Shown: positions 44,288 to 55,239 of the stretch, piece by piece | Position numbering within the stretch: position 1 is the first letter of the stretch | How the letters are laid out: the number at the start of each line of letters is the position of its first letter | From: Adiantum capillus-veneris | Taxonomy: Eukaryota > Streptophyta > Polypodiopsida > Polypodiales > Pteridaceae | Length of the DNA: 64,000 bases | NCBI GenBank assembly: GCA_014529385.2 | Contig: CM043942.1 | Coordinates: 48,960,244-49,024,243, forward strand | Direction: 5' to 3' | Notes under the pieces: generated by a model | Database searches by the model: none | Seen by the model: the letters and a program-made list of their open reading frames with translations, nothing else | Told to the model about the DNA's origin: nothing | Program-made: the position numbers and the translations under genes

Positions 44288-45882
44288 TGTAACTTTTAAT
44301 GGCCTAAAATCTTATTTGTAGCGGAAATTAGCATGAACATAGTGGGCATTTCATTAGAATAGATTCCTAATGATAATTACAAGAGTGCTTGGGTGGAGAG
44401 AGCAACAAAAAGCATAACACCTAGTTAGATAGCATTGACAATACTTTCAAAAGAGAGAGCAATTAAACTATTGACAACAGTTGAGGACCGGATTTGCATG
44501 GAGCCGGTCCCCCCTCCAAAAGGCTTTGTATTATGGTTTCTCCCATCAAGAGAGACATTGTACAATACAATTCTTTGTGTTCCTTCAAGACTAGCTAGTG
44601 CAATGAAGATGGAAGCTTCATACACCTAGCAAAACACTTAATCAAACACAACTTGAATTATCCCCGTTCTCAGACCCAAGACCTCACACACCTTCGAAGA
44701 TGGTGAGAGCTAGCAGGGTATGAGAGTAGATTGAGAGGAAAAAGAAGTATCTTACGAGAAAGAAGTACATCTCCTCACATAATCACTCATATTAGCATAG
44801 CTTAGCTTAGTAATTAGCTTGGTAGAGAAGATGAGCATGCATTGAAGCTTGGCTCTTGGTTGGATTTGCATCCACATGCCAAGAGAGTGTTGATGTAGGC
44901 TTCTATCTCACAAGCTTGGAGTAGGTGATGAGCTCTCCATTAAAGCTTGGGAGGAGATAGAGTGTTTTTCCTTCACACATGGTCAGGTGTGAGAGTGTGT
45001 GTGTCAATGCCAAGCAAAAATCAGCCCCCCTCTCTCCCTTGGGCGAGCCCTAGCTGCTAAGTTAGGCTGGCTTTTGCCTCATTGGACCTCCCCAGGTCTA
45101 GCCAATAGGGATTAAGCAGCATAAGTGATAGCCTTCTGACATGTGTCCCCCTTTCCCCTTTTGTGAGAGCTTTAGGTAATTAAATAATTAAACTAAACTC
45201 TCATTGGACCCCTTTGCCTCCTGGCCAATAGGAATCAGGCAAGCCATGGGGCTCCTGAATGCTCATTGGACCCCTTGGGAGACTGCCCAATAGTCTTCTA
45301 GGACACTTAATTCTTATTGGTTTCTTTTATTAAATGTTTTTAAATTAATTAAACTAGATTTACTCTAGCTTAATTCTCATTGGTCCACTTCAAGGGTCTT
45401 CCAATAGGAATTGGGCACACCTTGTGGGCATCTGGCCTAGGGAGCTGACATGTGTCCCTCATTCCCTTTGTGTAAAGGGAGCCTGTGTGTGTGTGTGTGT
45501 GGTTTTCTCTCTCATCCCCTAGCTTTGGGGCTCGCCCCCTCCCATGTAGGGATGCAGAAAGACTTTTTGGGCACACACACTAAGCATCCAATTTTCCCTA
45601 AGGTTGACCTTTGGACACAACCTTTGAATTTTGGAACCTTAGCATTTTGGAAGTCTTAATGGGCTGAACCTTAGGGTCTTTTTAGCCCGTTGTTTCACAT
45701 GGCTCTTTTGCAGATGGCCCCCCCTTTGGATCCCTATTTTCCCTCCTTTGGATCCCTACTGTGGCCGGTCTGCTAACTTAACCAATATTCTAGCTTTTTC
45801 TCCCTTGGCACTTCCCCACATTAAATGATCAGTTTAATATGAGAAAATCATTTAGGAGAATTAGATATTGATTATTATGACA
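44288..45882 (-). mobile_element. 5' LTR of gypsy copy D (1595 bp)
   Basis: It runs from TGTAACTT to ATGACA on the + strand (TG...CA) and aligns with the copy C LTR over most of its length, differing by many substitutions and by shorter GA and TG tracts. No 3' LTR is present because the element is truncated at 39880. Confidence 0.9.
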
Positions 45883-46467
45883 TAGGCATCACTATATTGA
45901 CAAGCTCTTTCCTCACTTTGTGGACCAACAAGACCTCCAAGCTATTTAGTTGGTACTGGGTAACTAGAAGGTCAATGGTTTTCCAACTCTTGTTGTCACC
46001 ATCCCATAAGTGCCCCAGTCTACAAGTCTTACTCCTTCACTTTTGCACTTTAGATTAAATGTTTTGTATTTAAACAAGTGATAAAATCACGAGGCTTGTC
46101 CTTGATGGATTAACAAAGAACTCTCGTACTAAATCGGCACTCTTTGTCTCAAATGTAAGTAGAGTTGCTCTTCTTTCTCACTGAGTTTCAAAAAAGCATA
46201 TTTCATATTGAATTGTGTTTAGCCCAAGCTCTATAGTTATTGAAAAGAGTGAAAAATTCACGAGGCGTGCATATATGAAATCAAGACAACAGGAAAAGAT
46301 TCGCAAGTGATAAAGAGGAATATCAAATGTTAAAATAGCTTGTATACAAAGTAGAAGTTTGGCGCTTGTGTATACATCTGGAAAAAGCTTGGCAAAGGAA
46401 GTGAATGTTGTAGTTGCATGTGTTTTTGCTTTTGTTTAATGGGAGGGAGGGGAGAGGGGGAGAGAGA
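45883..46467. other. non-coding spacer
   Basis: Nothing recognisable between the gypsy LTR and the Helentron-like element. Confidence 0.4.
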
Positions 46468-46491
46468 GGGGGGGGGGGGGGGGGGGGGGGG
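46468..46491. repeat. poly-G tract (24 G)
   Basis: An uninterrupted run of G, flanked by purine-rich sequence, about 10 bp beyond the stop codon of the EEP reading frame. On the minus strand it is a poly-C tract just 3' of the coding region. Confidence 0.95.
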
Positions 46492-46500
46492 AGAGGGGGT

Positions 46501-47163
46501 TTACTTTGGGAGCAAAAGATGTATAGAAGAGTGATCTGACCAAAAGCAAAATCTCGTCCCTAATACTGTGGATGGCATAGGAGTTTTTAGCCAAATGTGA
46601 TCGAGCTTCAAGTTGTACACTGTGGTCACATCATGGATTTTTTGTTTGTATCCATGAGAGTGTAGTTCCCTTTCCAAGAGTTGATAGTGAGTATTTTTGA
46701 GGTTGTTGTCAATGTTGAAGTCGCCAATGATGATGCTTGTTTCAATGTCGACAGCTGCATGGATCACACTCTTTAGTATTAGTAGCAAGGAATCCAATGG
46801 AATTTTTGGTGATTTGTAAACTGAGACTACATGGAGCAAAAGTTCTCCGTGTATAGAAATTAAAGCTTCAATTACTTCAATTCCAAGGGCTGATAGTTTC
46901 TTTGTGGAGTGAACAAAGACATGGTACTTGTGAAAGATTGACATACCAAATTTGTTGTAATAATGAATGTGGTTGAAATCTGGTGCAAGTGGGTTAAAGA
47001 AAGCGTTTTGTCTTGTTTCTTGGAGGCATAGAATGTCTGACATCATTAAATTTGGATCACTTTTAATTTGGTGAAGATGCTTCTGGATGGAGACAACATT
47101 TAGGGATTGAATGATGTAGTGTGTCTCTTGGAAGTGGAAAGCAAGGAGATCAAGTGTTCCCAT
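46501..47163 (-). CDS. EEP (endonuclease/exonuclease/phosphatase) domain, C-terminal part of a Helentron protein
   Basis: An open frame of about 220 codons carries the EEP motifs in order: LNVVS near the start, DILCLQETR (metal-binding Glu), VSVYKSP, IIIGDFNID, LDHIWLK and FWSDHSSI. These include the metal-binding and catalytic Asp, Asn and His positions of AP-endonuclease-like nucleases. Length is normal for the domain. It follows directly on the helicase C-terminus and overlaps that frame by about 14 bases in a different frame. Either a one-base shift has split a fusion protein or the two are separate products. LINEs also carry EEP domains, but there it precedes the RT; the helicase neighbour argues for a Helentron. 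Confidence 0.8.
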   Translation of the reverse strand: MGTLDLLAFHFQETHYIIQSLNVVSIQKHLHQIKSDPNLMMSDILCLQETRQNAFFNPLAPDFNHIHYYNKFGMSIFHKYHVFVHSTKKLSALGIEVIEALISIHGELLLHVVSVYKSPKIPLDSLLLILKSVIHAAVDIETSIIIGDFNIDNNLKNTHYQLLERELHSHGYKQKIHDVTTVYNLKLDHIWLKTPMPSTVLGTRFCFWSDHSSIHLLLPK

Positions 47164-48283
47164 CTGGCGTTGTTTTTAGTCTCTCCAACTCAGTGAGCAC
47201 GATTGCATCAACTTTGATTTGGTTTGCAAGTATTGGTTTGAGGATGTGAAGATTAACATGATCCTTGACTTGAGAAAGAGCTGTGTAAACCAAGCCAAGC
47301 GCATTGATTGTTGTTGGGTCAAATGCAATCGCTTGCATTGTCAAGCCTTGTGACCTATGAATAGTTCATGCATTTGCTGCTTGAATGGGGAGCTGTGTCC
47401 TGGATACGCTATTCAGCAAGTTCTTCCCAACCTGGAATTCTTTTTTTGTTTCAAAGATGGGTGTCCAGTGCTGTTCTATAAATTGAGTGTAGAGACGTGC
47501 ATTTTCAGCTCGTTTTTGCCCCTGTTGAAATGTCGAAGAAATGTATCCATGCGATATGTGAATTGTTCCTTTTTTCTACGTGTTTGAGAATACCATCTGC
47601 ACCATTCACTAGACCGTCGTCCATGTTGATGTTGCCACTAGAAACCTCAACTATCATTTCGCGTTTTAGCTCCAAGGTGGTTGCCAAACCCGCGGTCATC
47701 TGAGGATCATTTGAAACGACAAGATTTTTAGAGCATGTTTTGTGGAAAGTGTCTTTCGCGTGTACTATGTATGTCTAGGTAGCCAAGCCATTGAAAACAA
47801 GTCGATTATGTTCATTCTTCAATTTGTTTGTGTAGAATAGTTGAGGTGTCATAAATTTGTCAAACAATTTGTTTCTAAGAGTAGAGTTCACATGGAGAAA
47901 ATCTTCGTAGCCTTTCGTATTCTGTTGAGAACAGAAATAAAAATTGTGTCTGATTGGCGCATTATTTGTGTTAACTCGTGGCATTTGATATGTGTGTGCC
48001 AAAAAGAGGGTGTGAGCAATTCAACTGGTTCTTGTGGCTCGCAAAAGATCCAATGGTCCCGAACTAGGCTAGCTTGACAAAGATCTCCACAAAAAATTAC
48101 GTCCAAACCACCAAATGGTTCAATGTGGTTATGCTTGATGTTGCGAAGTCTTGTATCTATGATTCTTAGAAGTCTGTTGCCTATCAAGGAGGCCTCATCA
48201 AACACAACTAGTTTGAGGTTTTTGTATAATTGTGAAAGTTCAGCAAAGCTGCTAGAAGAGAGGTTGACATTAGCTTGAAACAC
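47150..48283 (-). pseudogene. Pif1-type helicase of a Helitron, N-terminus lost
   Basis: The frame starts near ANVNLSSSSFAELSQLYKN and has the Walker B motif LVVFDEASLIG, FGGLDVIFCGDLCQ, and the HELTQIMRQSD motif (48283-47888). It continues in other frames through NSTLRNKLFDKFMTP, LKREMIVEVSSGNINMDDGL and VNGADGILKHV, and ends with AIAFDPTTINALGLVYTALS (47344-47150), the end of the Pif1 helicase domain. Shifts lie near 47895, 47775 and 47505. The Walker A segment that should precede Walker B is absent: an unrelated coding block is joined directly to FQANVNLSS. An internal deletion has therefore removed the helicase start and probably the Rep domain. Confidence 0.85.
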
Positions 48284-48907
48284 GCTTGAAAGAGCTGAAC
48301 AATATCTTTAGCACTTGCAAATGGATTCTCATTAATCAACGTGGTCAAGCAAGCAATGTCATCTTTTCTCCAAACACAACGTGGCTGTTTAAAATGCTTT
48401 GACAACATAGGAATCCATACACATTTTGGTTCAGAAATAATGGAAGCAAGTGAAGGTATTGCAGATGTGGATTCTATGCTTATGCCTCCACAAAAAACAG
48501 ATTTGATAAACTTCTTATTTTGGAAGACATGGACAACACATGTCACATTAAATTGTCGGCAAAACAAGATAACCAAGTGCATGCTCAAGAGCCGAGATGT
48601 TCCCCGTGTATGTATCAAAGTGTTCAAGTGGTCATGCAATGCGGTGCTACCAACAACACTATTTGTCCATGGTGCAATCCATACAGCTCGTTTTTTACTT
48701 TTTATTGTTAGCAAGGTCAAGCATTATAAGGTCAAGAAGATGTTTTTCCAATTCAATGAGAGACATAGAACAATTGAAGAGACAAATCAAAGCTTGCAAA
48801 ACATCATCGTTACTATTATATGTAGACAAAAAATTTGGCAAAACATAAAGCTTTTTGTCATTTACAAAAAAGGATGAAGGATAGGCAGCCATACTACCGT
48901 TCTTCAA
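48208..48907 (-). pseudogene. unrecognised segment upstream of the helicase, possibly OTU-like
   Basis: Two minus-strand frames join near 48710: FFVNDKKLYVLPNFLSTY ... LDLANNKK, then RAVWIAPWTNSVVGSTALHD, RGTSRLLSMHLVILFCRQF and NVTCVVHVFQN, followed by CVWIPMLSKHF and ENPFASAKDIVQLFQ. The stretch LSMHLVILFCRQFNVTCVVHV has the look of the WGxxxELxxLAxxxxxxIxV part of an OTU cysteine protease, a domain some Helitrons carry. No catalytic Cys motif can be pointed to, so this is a weak suggestion only. Confidence 0.3.
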
Positions 48908-48934
48908 GCAAAAGGTTAGGAGGAAAGATACAAT

Positions 48935-49960
48935 TTAGGGTGCCTTGTAATCAATCACAAAACCGTGCTTGCCTATAGAGTATGTTCCAGCTTTGCTAAA
49001 GGCAACAAGAGATGATTTCAAGTCTAACAAGTTCTCATTAAAAAGGCTGAGAAAAGGCTTGGAAAAATTTAGAACTACATCCACGATATTTCCTTCCAGA
49101 ATTACTTGTACAGCTTCTCCATTTTGCAAACAGATTTTAGATTGAAGAGAAGGCAACTTCATAATCTGCACACGCTTTCCACACGAGTAACAAAAGGGGT
49201 TGCAAATTTGACGACTAACATTTCTGCCTTTGCAAGAGTCACACACATATTCCACCTCCAAACTGTTGATGTTAACCATCTCCAAAGTTCCAAAGACCTA
49301 CAAACAATTATGAGATTAAAACTTGCAAGCAATGCTCACGCAAATAGATCTAGTTAAAGTAGATTACCTTCTTCCCAAATCCCATACTAGTGACTTGTTT
49401 TGAGAGATGCTGCGAGAAAAAACTCTTTAAATTTTCTGGCAATGCACAGATAAGAGTTGCGTCCACCACAGATAATATGCTTGATGTTGCTTTGAAGACG
49501 TTGATGTTGTGCGCAACACATGAAAAAGAACCCTTGGTTTTCAAAGCAGCAACCAAGAGATGATAATCGACATGCCTGGAAGGAACAAATAGCAACTGCA
49601 AAAATAATCCAGATTAGAGATAAGCCTTAAGATATCAAGGCAAAATTGATCAAAATGACTCACACTTGCTCTATCATTGGATGCAGGGCCATCTGCGATG
49701 GTTAAACGATAACTATCACCACCATCGGACCTTGGAGGTCTCAACCTTCACAACAGTGAACACAATAGTGGGAGCGAACTCAATCACTGCCTTATCAGTA
49801 AGCAACTCCTTAATTCTATGTTCACGGTAAACATGTAAACAACAATCAAAGCTTTCAACTTTTACAACAGTAGTGGCAGCATTTGCATAGAGAGCCCACA
49901 AGCTAGTACCTCCATCTTTCCACACTTTTCTCTTGACATACGCCCCCTCAATACGCTGTC
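48935..49960 (-). pseudogene. RPA-like single-strand DNA-binding protein (OB fold plus zinc finger)
   Basis: Three minus-strand blocks: EGAYVKRKVWKDGGTSLWAL ... DKAVIEFAPTIVFTVVKVE (49960-49720), then LLFVPSRHVDYHLLVAALKT ... SMGFGKKVIYF (49590-49350), then YVCDSCKGRN and CYSCGKRVQIMKL with a following beta-rich region (49285-48935). The CxxC...CxxC finger embedded in a beta-rich domain resembles the C-terminal DNA-binding domain of RPA1. RPA1-like open frames are frequent in plant Helitrons. Gaps between blocks could be introns or decay. Without a profile search the RPA assignment is tentative. Confidence 0.5.
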
Positions 49961-50262
49961 GTGCAGCTCTGCTGCCATGTAGAGAAACAGAGCAGACAAA
50001 TGCAAGCTAAGTTTCTTTGAAGCCTACACATTTAATGGTCAATGATCAGGGCTTGTTAACAGGCCAATTTAATGATTAATATATGCCAGATGCGGCTTTA
50101 AAAGGCCAACTGATACCTTAATGATGCCAGAAATGACTATGCTTGAAGTGAGCACAGATGGGAGTTTATGATCTAGAACTCTAGTGCTTGAAGTGCTCTA
50201 CTGGCCTATCTTTACGGCTCCTCGATTGTAGCTACGGTGAAAATGAAGGACTCCGGGAATTG
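49961..50262. other. non-coding spacer
   Basis: No gene is visible between the RPA-like region and the copia fragment. It may contain the 5' end of the Helentron-like element. Confidence 0.35.
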
Positions 50263-51766
50263 GCAATTGGCCATGCAGTCAAAGATGACAGCTCTGCATA
50301 AAAACTAGACATGGAAGCTAGTTAAATTACCACTGGGCAAAAAGGCTCTACCTTGTAAATGGGTTTACAGGTATAAGATCACCACTCATGATAGTCACCC
50401 AAAGTACAAAGCAAGGCTTGTTGCCAAGGGCTTTAGGCAAGAACAAGGCATTGACTTTGATGAAGTCTTCTCTCTGGTGGTCAAGATGACTACATTGAGA
50501 TGCTTTCTTGCATTGGTTGCCATATTAGATTTGGTGTTGCACCAAATGGATGTCAAGACAGCGTTCTTGCATGGTGATTTAGATGTGGAAATTTACATGC
50601 AGGAGCCAGAAGGGTTTGTTGAGAAAGGCAAGGAAGATTGGGTATGCCAGTTTTTAAAGAGTCTTTATGGCTTAAAACAATCACCGAGGGCATGGTACCA
50701 TAAATTCCACAAGTTTATGCTTTCTCAAGGCTACAAACGTAGTGAGTTCGATCACTGTCTATATACAAAGAAGGCTAAGGATGGTAGTTGGCTAATCCTT
50801 ATTTTGTATGTGGATGACATGTTGATTGCTGGCAAGCACATGGAAGAAATTTCAGCTTTGAAGTCAAAGATGGCCTAATCGTTTGACATGAAAGACATGG
50901 GTGAGGCAAGTCATATACTTGGTATGCGCATTGAGGGAGACAGATCAAAGAAGTTGATTTGGTTATCTCAAACAGAGTATATTGACAAGGTTTTGCAACG
51001 TTTCAATATGGAGAAGGGAAAGGCATTGAGTGTTCCATTGCCACCATATGTGAAACTTAGCAAACAAGATTGTCCTGTGTCTGAGGAAGAACAGGCTGAA
51101 ATGGATAAGATTCCATATGCGTCTGCAAAGGGTAGTTTAATGTATGCAATGATTGCTACTCGCCCAGACATTGCATTTGCAGTGGGAGTAGTAATTCGAT
51201 ACATGTCAAACCCAGGTAAGAAACATTGGGAGGCAGTGAAAGGAATATTGAGATACCTGAAAGCTACAAAGAGTATGCGTATATGTTATGGGAGTCAGGA
51301 GCTAAGTGTAAAGGGTTTTATAGACTCAGATTATGCAGGTGACTTAGACAACCGAAGGTCTACGTCAGGGTATGTCTTTACATTGGCTGGTGGAGCAGTA
51401 TCATGGCGTTCTAGATTACAAGATTGTGTTACTCAGTCTACTATAGAGGTTGAATATGTTGCAGCATTAGAGGCATGCAAAGAATCAATTTGGCTTAATC
51501 GACTAGTAACAGATTTGGGAATCAAAGAAGAGATGCCTGTGTTATATTGTGATAGTCAAAGTGCTATACAATTGGCTCGCAATCCAGTTTATCACTCAAA
51601 GACAAAGCATGTGGATGTGAAGTATCATTTCATCAGGGAAATGCTCGAGGATAAGCAAATTTAGCTTGTCAAAGTTCACACCACAGAAAATCCTGCTGAT
51701 CTACTTACAAAAGGACTTCCCTCAGAGAGCTTTGCGCATTTTCTCAAGCAGTTAGGTGTAAGGTAG
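50263..51766 (+). pseudogene. Ty1/copia RT and RNase H, 5'-truncated
   Basis: The single frame reads WQLAMQSKMTAL, KWVYRYKITTHD, ARLVAKGFRQEQGIDFDEVF, QMDVKTAFLHGDLDVEIYMQ, the catalytic YVDDMLIAG, then TRPDIAFAVGVV, DSDYAGDLDNRRSTSGYVF, a degenerate STIEVEYVAALEACKE, DSQSAIQLARNPVYHSKTKH and ENPADLLTKGLP. It ends at a TAG (51764-51766). Three in-frame stops are present (about 50309, 50876, 51662) and no frameshifts, so decay is recent relative to the gypsy copies. Gag, protease and integrase are missing; the cut lies near 50260. The 3' LTR follows. Confidence 0.9.
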
Positions 51767-51845
51767 TACATCACTTCTCTACATCTCTTGTATATTAGCT
51801 TGTATAGTAGCTTCTCTCACACTTAAAGTACCACATTGGACTTTA

Positions 51846-52060
51846 AGTGGGAGGTTGTTGGGGTATAAAGCCCAACGTGGTCGCCCAGGTAAGTGGGTGG
51901 GCCGCCAGGTATGTACACATATTCTTTTGTAAAAACCTAATAAGAACTCACTATGCTCTACACATTACAGTAGAGCGAGTTCACCATATCGTCGTGCTCT
52001 TCTTCTCGCACTCTCTCTCGCGTCGCACTTCCGCTCGTACTCCTTCAGCTTTCATCACCT
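51846..52060 (+). mobile_element. polypurine tract and 3' LTR of the copia element
   Basis: AAGTGGGAGG just before TGTTGGGG at 51856 is a typical polypurine tract. The LTR matches the copy at 36171 for its first ~145 bp. The 3' edge is uncertain; ATCA near 52060-52075 is a possible end. Confidence 0.8.
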
Positions 52061-53527
52061 TGCCAGTGCCAATCATAATGTGGGTATAGCTTGTATTATG
52101 CACAAGAAAGTAGGACTCTAATCAACAAATAAGATATCTTGGTTCTCACATTTAGATCCTCAAACATTCAATCACATGCATAATGTATGCAGCTTTAAGT
52201 GAGATCGTATTTAATGTGCGCAAATTTTAAGTGCAAGAGAGTCTAATGTATGCAATTTTTGTTGCATATGCTCTAAAGGAAACGTATAAGAAAACAATAT
52301 GTTCAATATGAAAGTTTGGGATGACCTAGGTGCAATACATCTCATAAAGTAAACATGACATACATGTAAACACAATAAGCAATTTGTGGTGTACCCTCCT
52401 TGTAAAGAATCCAGTCCCACCCAGACTATAGTGTAGGGACATTTAGCCCCTTTGTAAGAGAAAGGGGTGTATTGTCAATCCATACATCAAGAGAGAATAC
52501 TTTGAAAGTTCACCAAAGAAATGTATGAGAAAAACTACCCTCCTATACTAAGAACCAAGGCTAAACCAAAGATTGTACACAACATAGAGAGAAGCTAGAA
52601 TCTTGTAATATCGAACATGTTGTTAAGTGAGCCGATGTTAGTGAACAGAAGATGTTAAAGTCCCAAGCCTTGTAAATGCACATCAAGGATTAATGCAAAG
52701 AAGCAGTAAAGATTGGAACTACACATTTTTTACATTTTCTAGAAATGGCCATGTATTGTAATTTCTAGATTTATTTCAAGCCATTGTAATAATTGTAACA
52801 TGTTACAGGCTCAATAAAAGTTCCAAGCTGTAATAATACATCAATTTGTGTGCCTAGGTTGCAGATATAGTAATGTAGGGACTCTTAAATGCCTTGGACA
52901 TTTATTTTGTAAATTGTGGATAAATTTCATAATTTTGTTTTGGTAGTTTTTGCATTAATTTCTAATTACTTTTGTAAAAATTTGATAAAACATGATCTTG
53001 ATGAGCTATTTTGGATGCATATTGACGGCACAAATTTGGAGCACTTTTATGCCCTCATTGGTTGAGTTTTGCGCGATTCGCTCTTTTTGGAGGTCGATTA
53101 GGTTTTTGTTGTAATTGGTGTTTTTGATAAAAATTGCTAGTTTTGGCTTGCTTGTGTATGTCAAAAGTGTTTAGATGTGATTGTGGATTATTTTTTGTGG
53201 TTTATGAAAATTTTCAAGAACTTTTATGACTTTTTGGCTTTTTTTGGAATTTTTTATTTTTCGGCTAATTTTGGCATTTTTTGAGATTCAAAAAAAATAA
53301 AAATAAAACAATTTTGAGAACTTCGACCACAATTCAATTCGATGGTTGATCACAAGCTTTGGTGTGCGGTCCAACAATGTTGCAAGACAATCTATGATGA
53401 ATGCGATGGTAAGCTTTGGCTTTCAATGATGGACTCGACGACCCATGTTGGTGAGAACTCCCTCTTATTTTTATTAAGGTTCAAAAATTTTAAAAACAAA
53501 TAACTCTCCCTCTCAAGAAAGCGCGCT

Positions 53528-53530
<3 letters not shown>
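52061..53530. other. AT-rich non-coding stretch
   Basis: No element or gene recognised. Confidence 0.4.

Positions 53531-53606
<76 letters not shown>
53531..53606. repeat. (CT)n microsatellite
   Basis: Seventy-six bp of pure CT repeat. Shorter CT and CA tracts follow near 53690-53730 and 53805-53826. Confidence 0.95.
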
Positions 53607-53609
<3 letters not shown>

Positions 53610-53899
53610 GGACCCGCCACCCTTGAGACTCTCTGTCTCTTTCGCTTTCCATCACGTTGACTGCAAGGCAAAAAAGCACCAACACACACACACACCTCTC
53701 TCTCGTTCTCTCTCTCTTCTCTCTCTCCTCTACTGCGCGTTGACAAGCTGTTATTCTCTCTCTAGCCTTATAGGCACTGTTCTTTGATGATTGACCTACT
53801 CGCATACACACACACACACACACACATTTTTTCTCTCTCTTACCCCCTTGCCTCTGTCGCTTCCTCTATACCGCCTTCAAGGCAACACGTCCACAGGTA

Positions 53900-54605
53900 A
53901 TAAACTTTTGTTTAATTTTTTATTTATTTTGATCTAATTTGTTAGAAAATTCTGTTTTACTTTTAAAAAGTCAAATAAATGCCAAAAATAATAAAAATTC
54001 ACAAAACAATTAATTAAAAAATCAAAAAATCATTAAAATGTTCCAAAAAAAAATCAATTAATAAAAGAAAAATAGAAAGAAAAACAAATTAAATATAAAG
54101 GAACTTTTAAAAATTTTCAAACATAAATTAGAAAAAACGTTAAAAATTTTTTAAAAATCAAAAAAGTAGAAGAAAATTCAAAAAATAGAAAATCATAAAC
54201 AAGTTTTTAAAAATGGAAAAATCACTAAAAAGTTTCCTAAAACAATCTTAAAATCACATGAATACGTAAAAGATCCTAAAAATTCATTAAAAAGTTAAAA
54301 AATTAAAAAAATCATAATAAATCACACAAAAACTAAAAAACATTAAAAAAAACTAAAAATCTTTAAAAAATCATAAAATTTTCAAAAGTATCAAATAATT
54401 AGAAAAATATAAACAAAGAGAGAGATGTGTCAAGAAAAAATTTGCAGACGTATCACATCAAGAGCAGACCGAGTTTTAGTCCAAAAAAAGAGAGAAAAAA
54501 ATTGAATCAAAGCCAAGACAAAGCCGTGTGGTAATGAGGTAGAAAAATGTAAAAGTTGTCGAAAAAGAAAGCAAATCAAGTCTGCCTGAAACAAAGTGAT
54601 CTTGC
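53900..54605. other. very A-rich low-complexity stretch
   Basis: Dominated by runs such as AAAAATCAAAAAA with irregular spacing. No coding potential. Confidence 0.6.
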
Positions 54606-55011
54606 AAAATACGCCAAAAAGTGATCAGCTAGAAAACAATCACAACAAGATCCAATTCAAAATCAATTATCAGTAACACCCTGCAATTAAGGCTAATGTC
54701 ACAAGCCAAAATCACTAATTGAGCTGCTTTTGGAAAAAATGGGCAAAATTCGAGTTGTAAAACTCAAGAGAGCTCAAATTTTGGCCTAGAAAGTTAGAAA
54801 ATCCTCCCAAAATACGCCAAAAAGTGACCAGCTAGAAAACAATCACAACAAGATCCAATTCAAAATCAATTATCAGTACCACCCTGCAATTAAGGCTAAT
54901 GTCACAAGCCAAAATCAATAATTGAGCCGCTTTTGGAAAAAATGAGCAAAATTCGAGTTGTAAAACTCAAGAGAGCTCAAATTTTGGCCTAGAAAGTTAG
55001 AAAATCCTCCC
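54606..55011. repeat. tandem duplication, two 203-bp units
   Basis: AAAATACGCCAAAAAGTGA begins each unit (54606 and 54809). The units differ at only about five positions over 203 bp, including ATCAGC/ACCAGC, GTAACA/GTACCA, CACTAA/CAATAA and GAGCTG/GAGCCG. The first unit ends CCTCCC and the second ends identically at 55011. The high identity points to a recent event. Confidence 0.95.
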
Positions 55012-55239
55012 AATTGTGTCCTAACCCCTTTTGTGGAAATCATCAGTATTCTAGCCAATTTTGGAACGTGTTGCTGCAGTTCAATCAAAGAATGCTAGAA
55101 GTTAGAAGTAAGAGTGTCGGCCAAAAATTGGAAAATCCAAAGCAGGAAAATCCCATTGGACAACATGAGACTTTGCTACGAGGAAGTGATATAGATTGAG
55201 CCAACATGGACTTGAGTTGAATTAAGAGTTCAATCGTAT

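Larger units (their letters stand above)
46501..49960 (-). mobile_element. Helitron/Helentron-like element (coding span)
   Basis: Minus-strand coding blocks follow in the order RPA-like protein, unrecognised segment, Pif1-type helicase, EEP endonuclease. The helicase-EEP order is that of Helentron-type Helitrons, and RPA-like proteins are common passengers of plant Helitrons. The HUH Rep domain is not visible and the helicase Walker A region is missing, so the element is defective. The ends (TC and CTRR or the Helentron equivalents) could not be identified; the coordinates cover coding evidence only. Confidence 0.65.
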
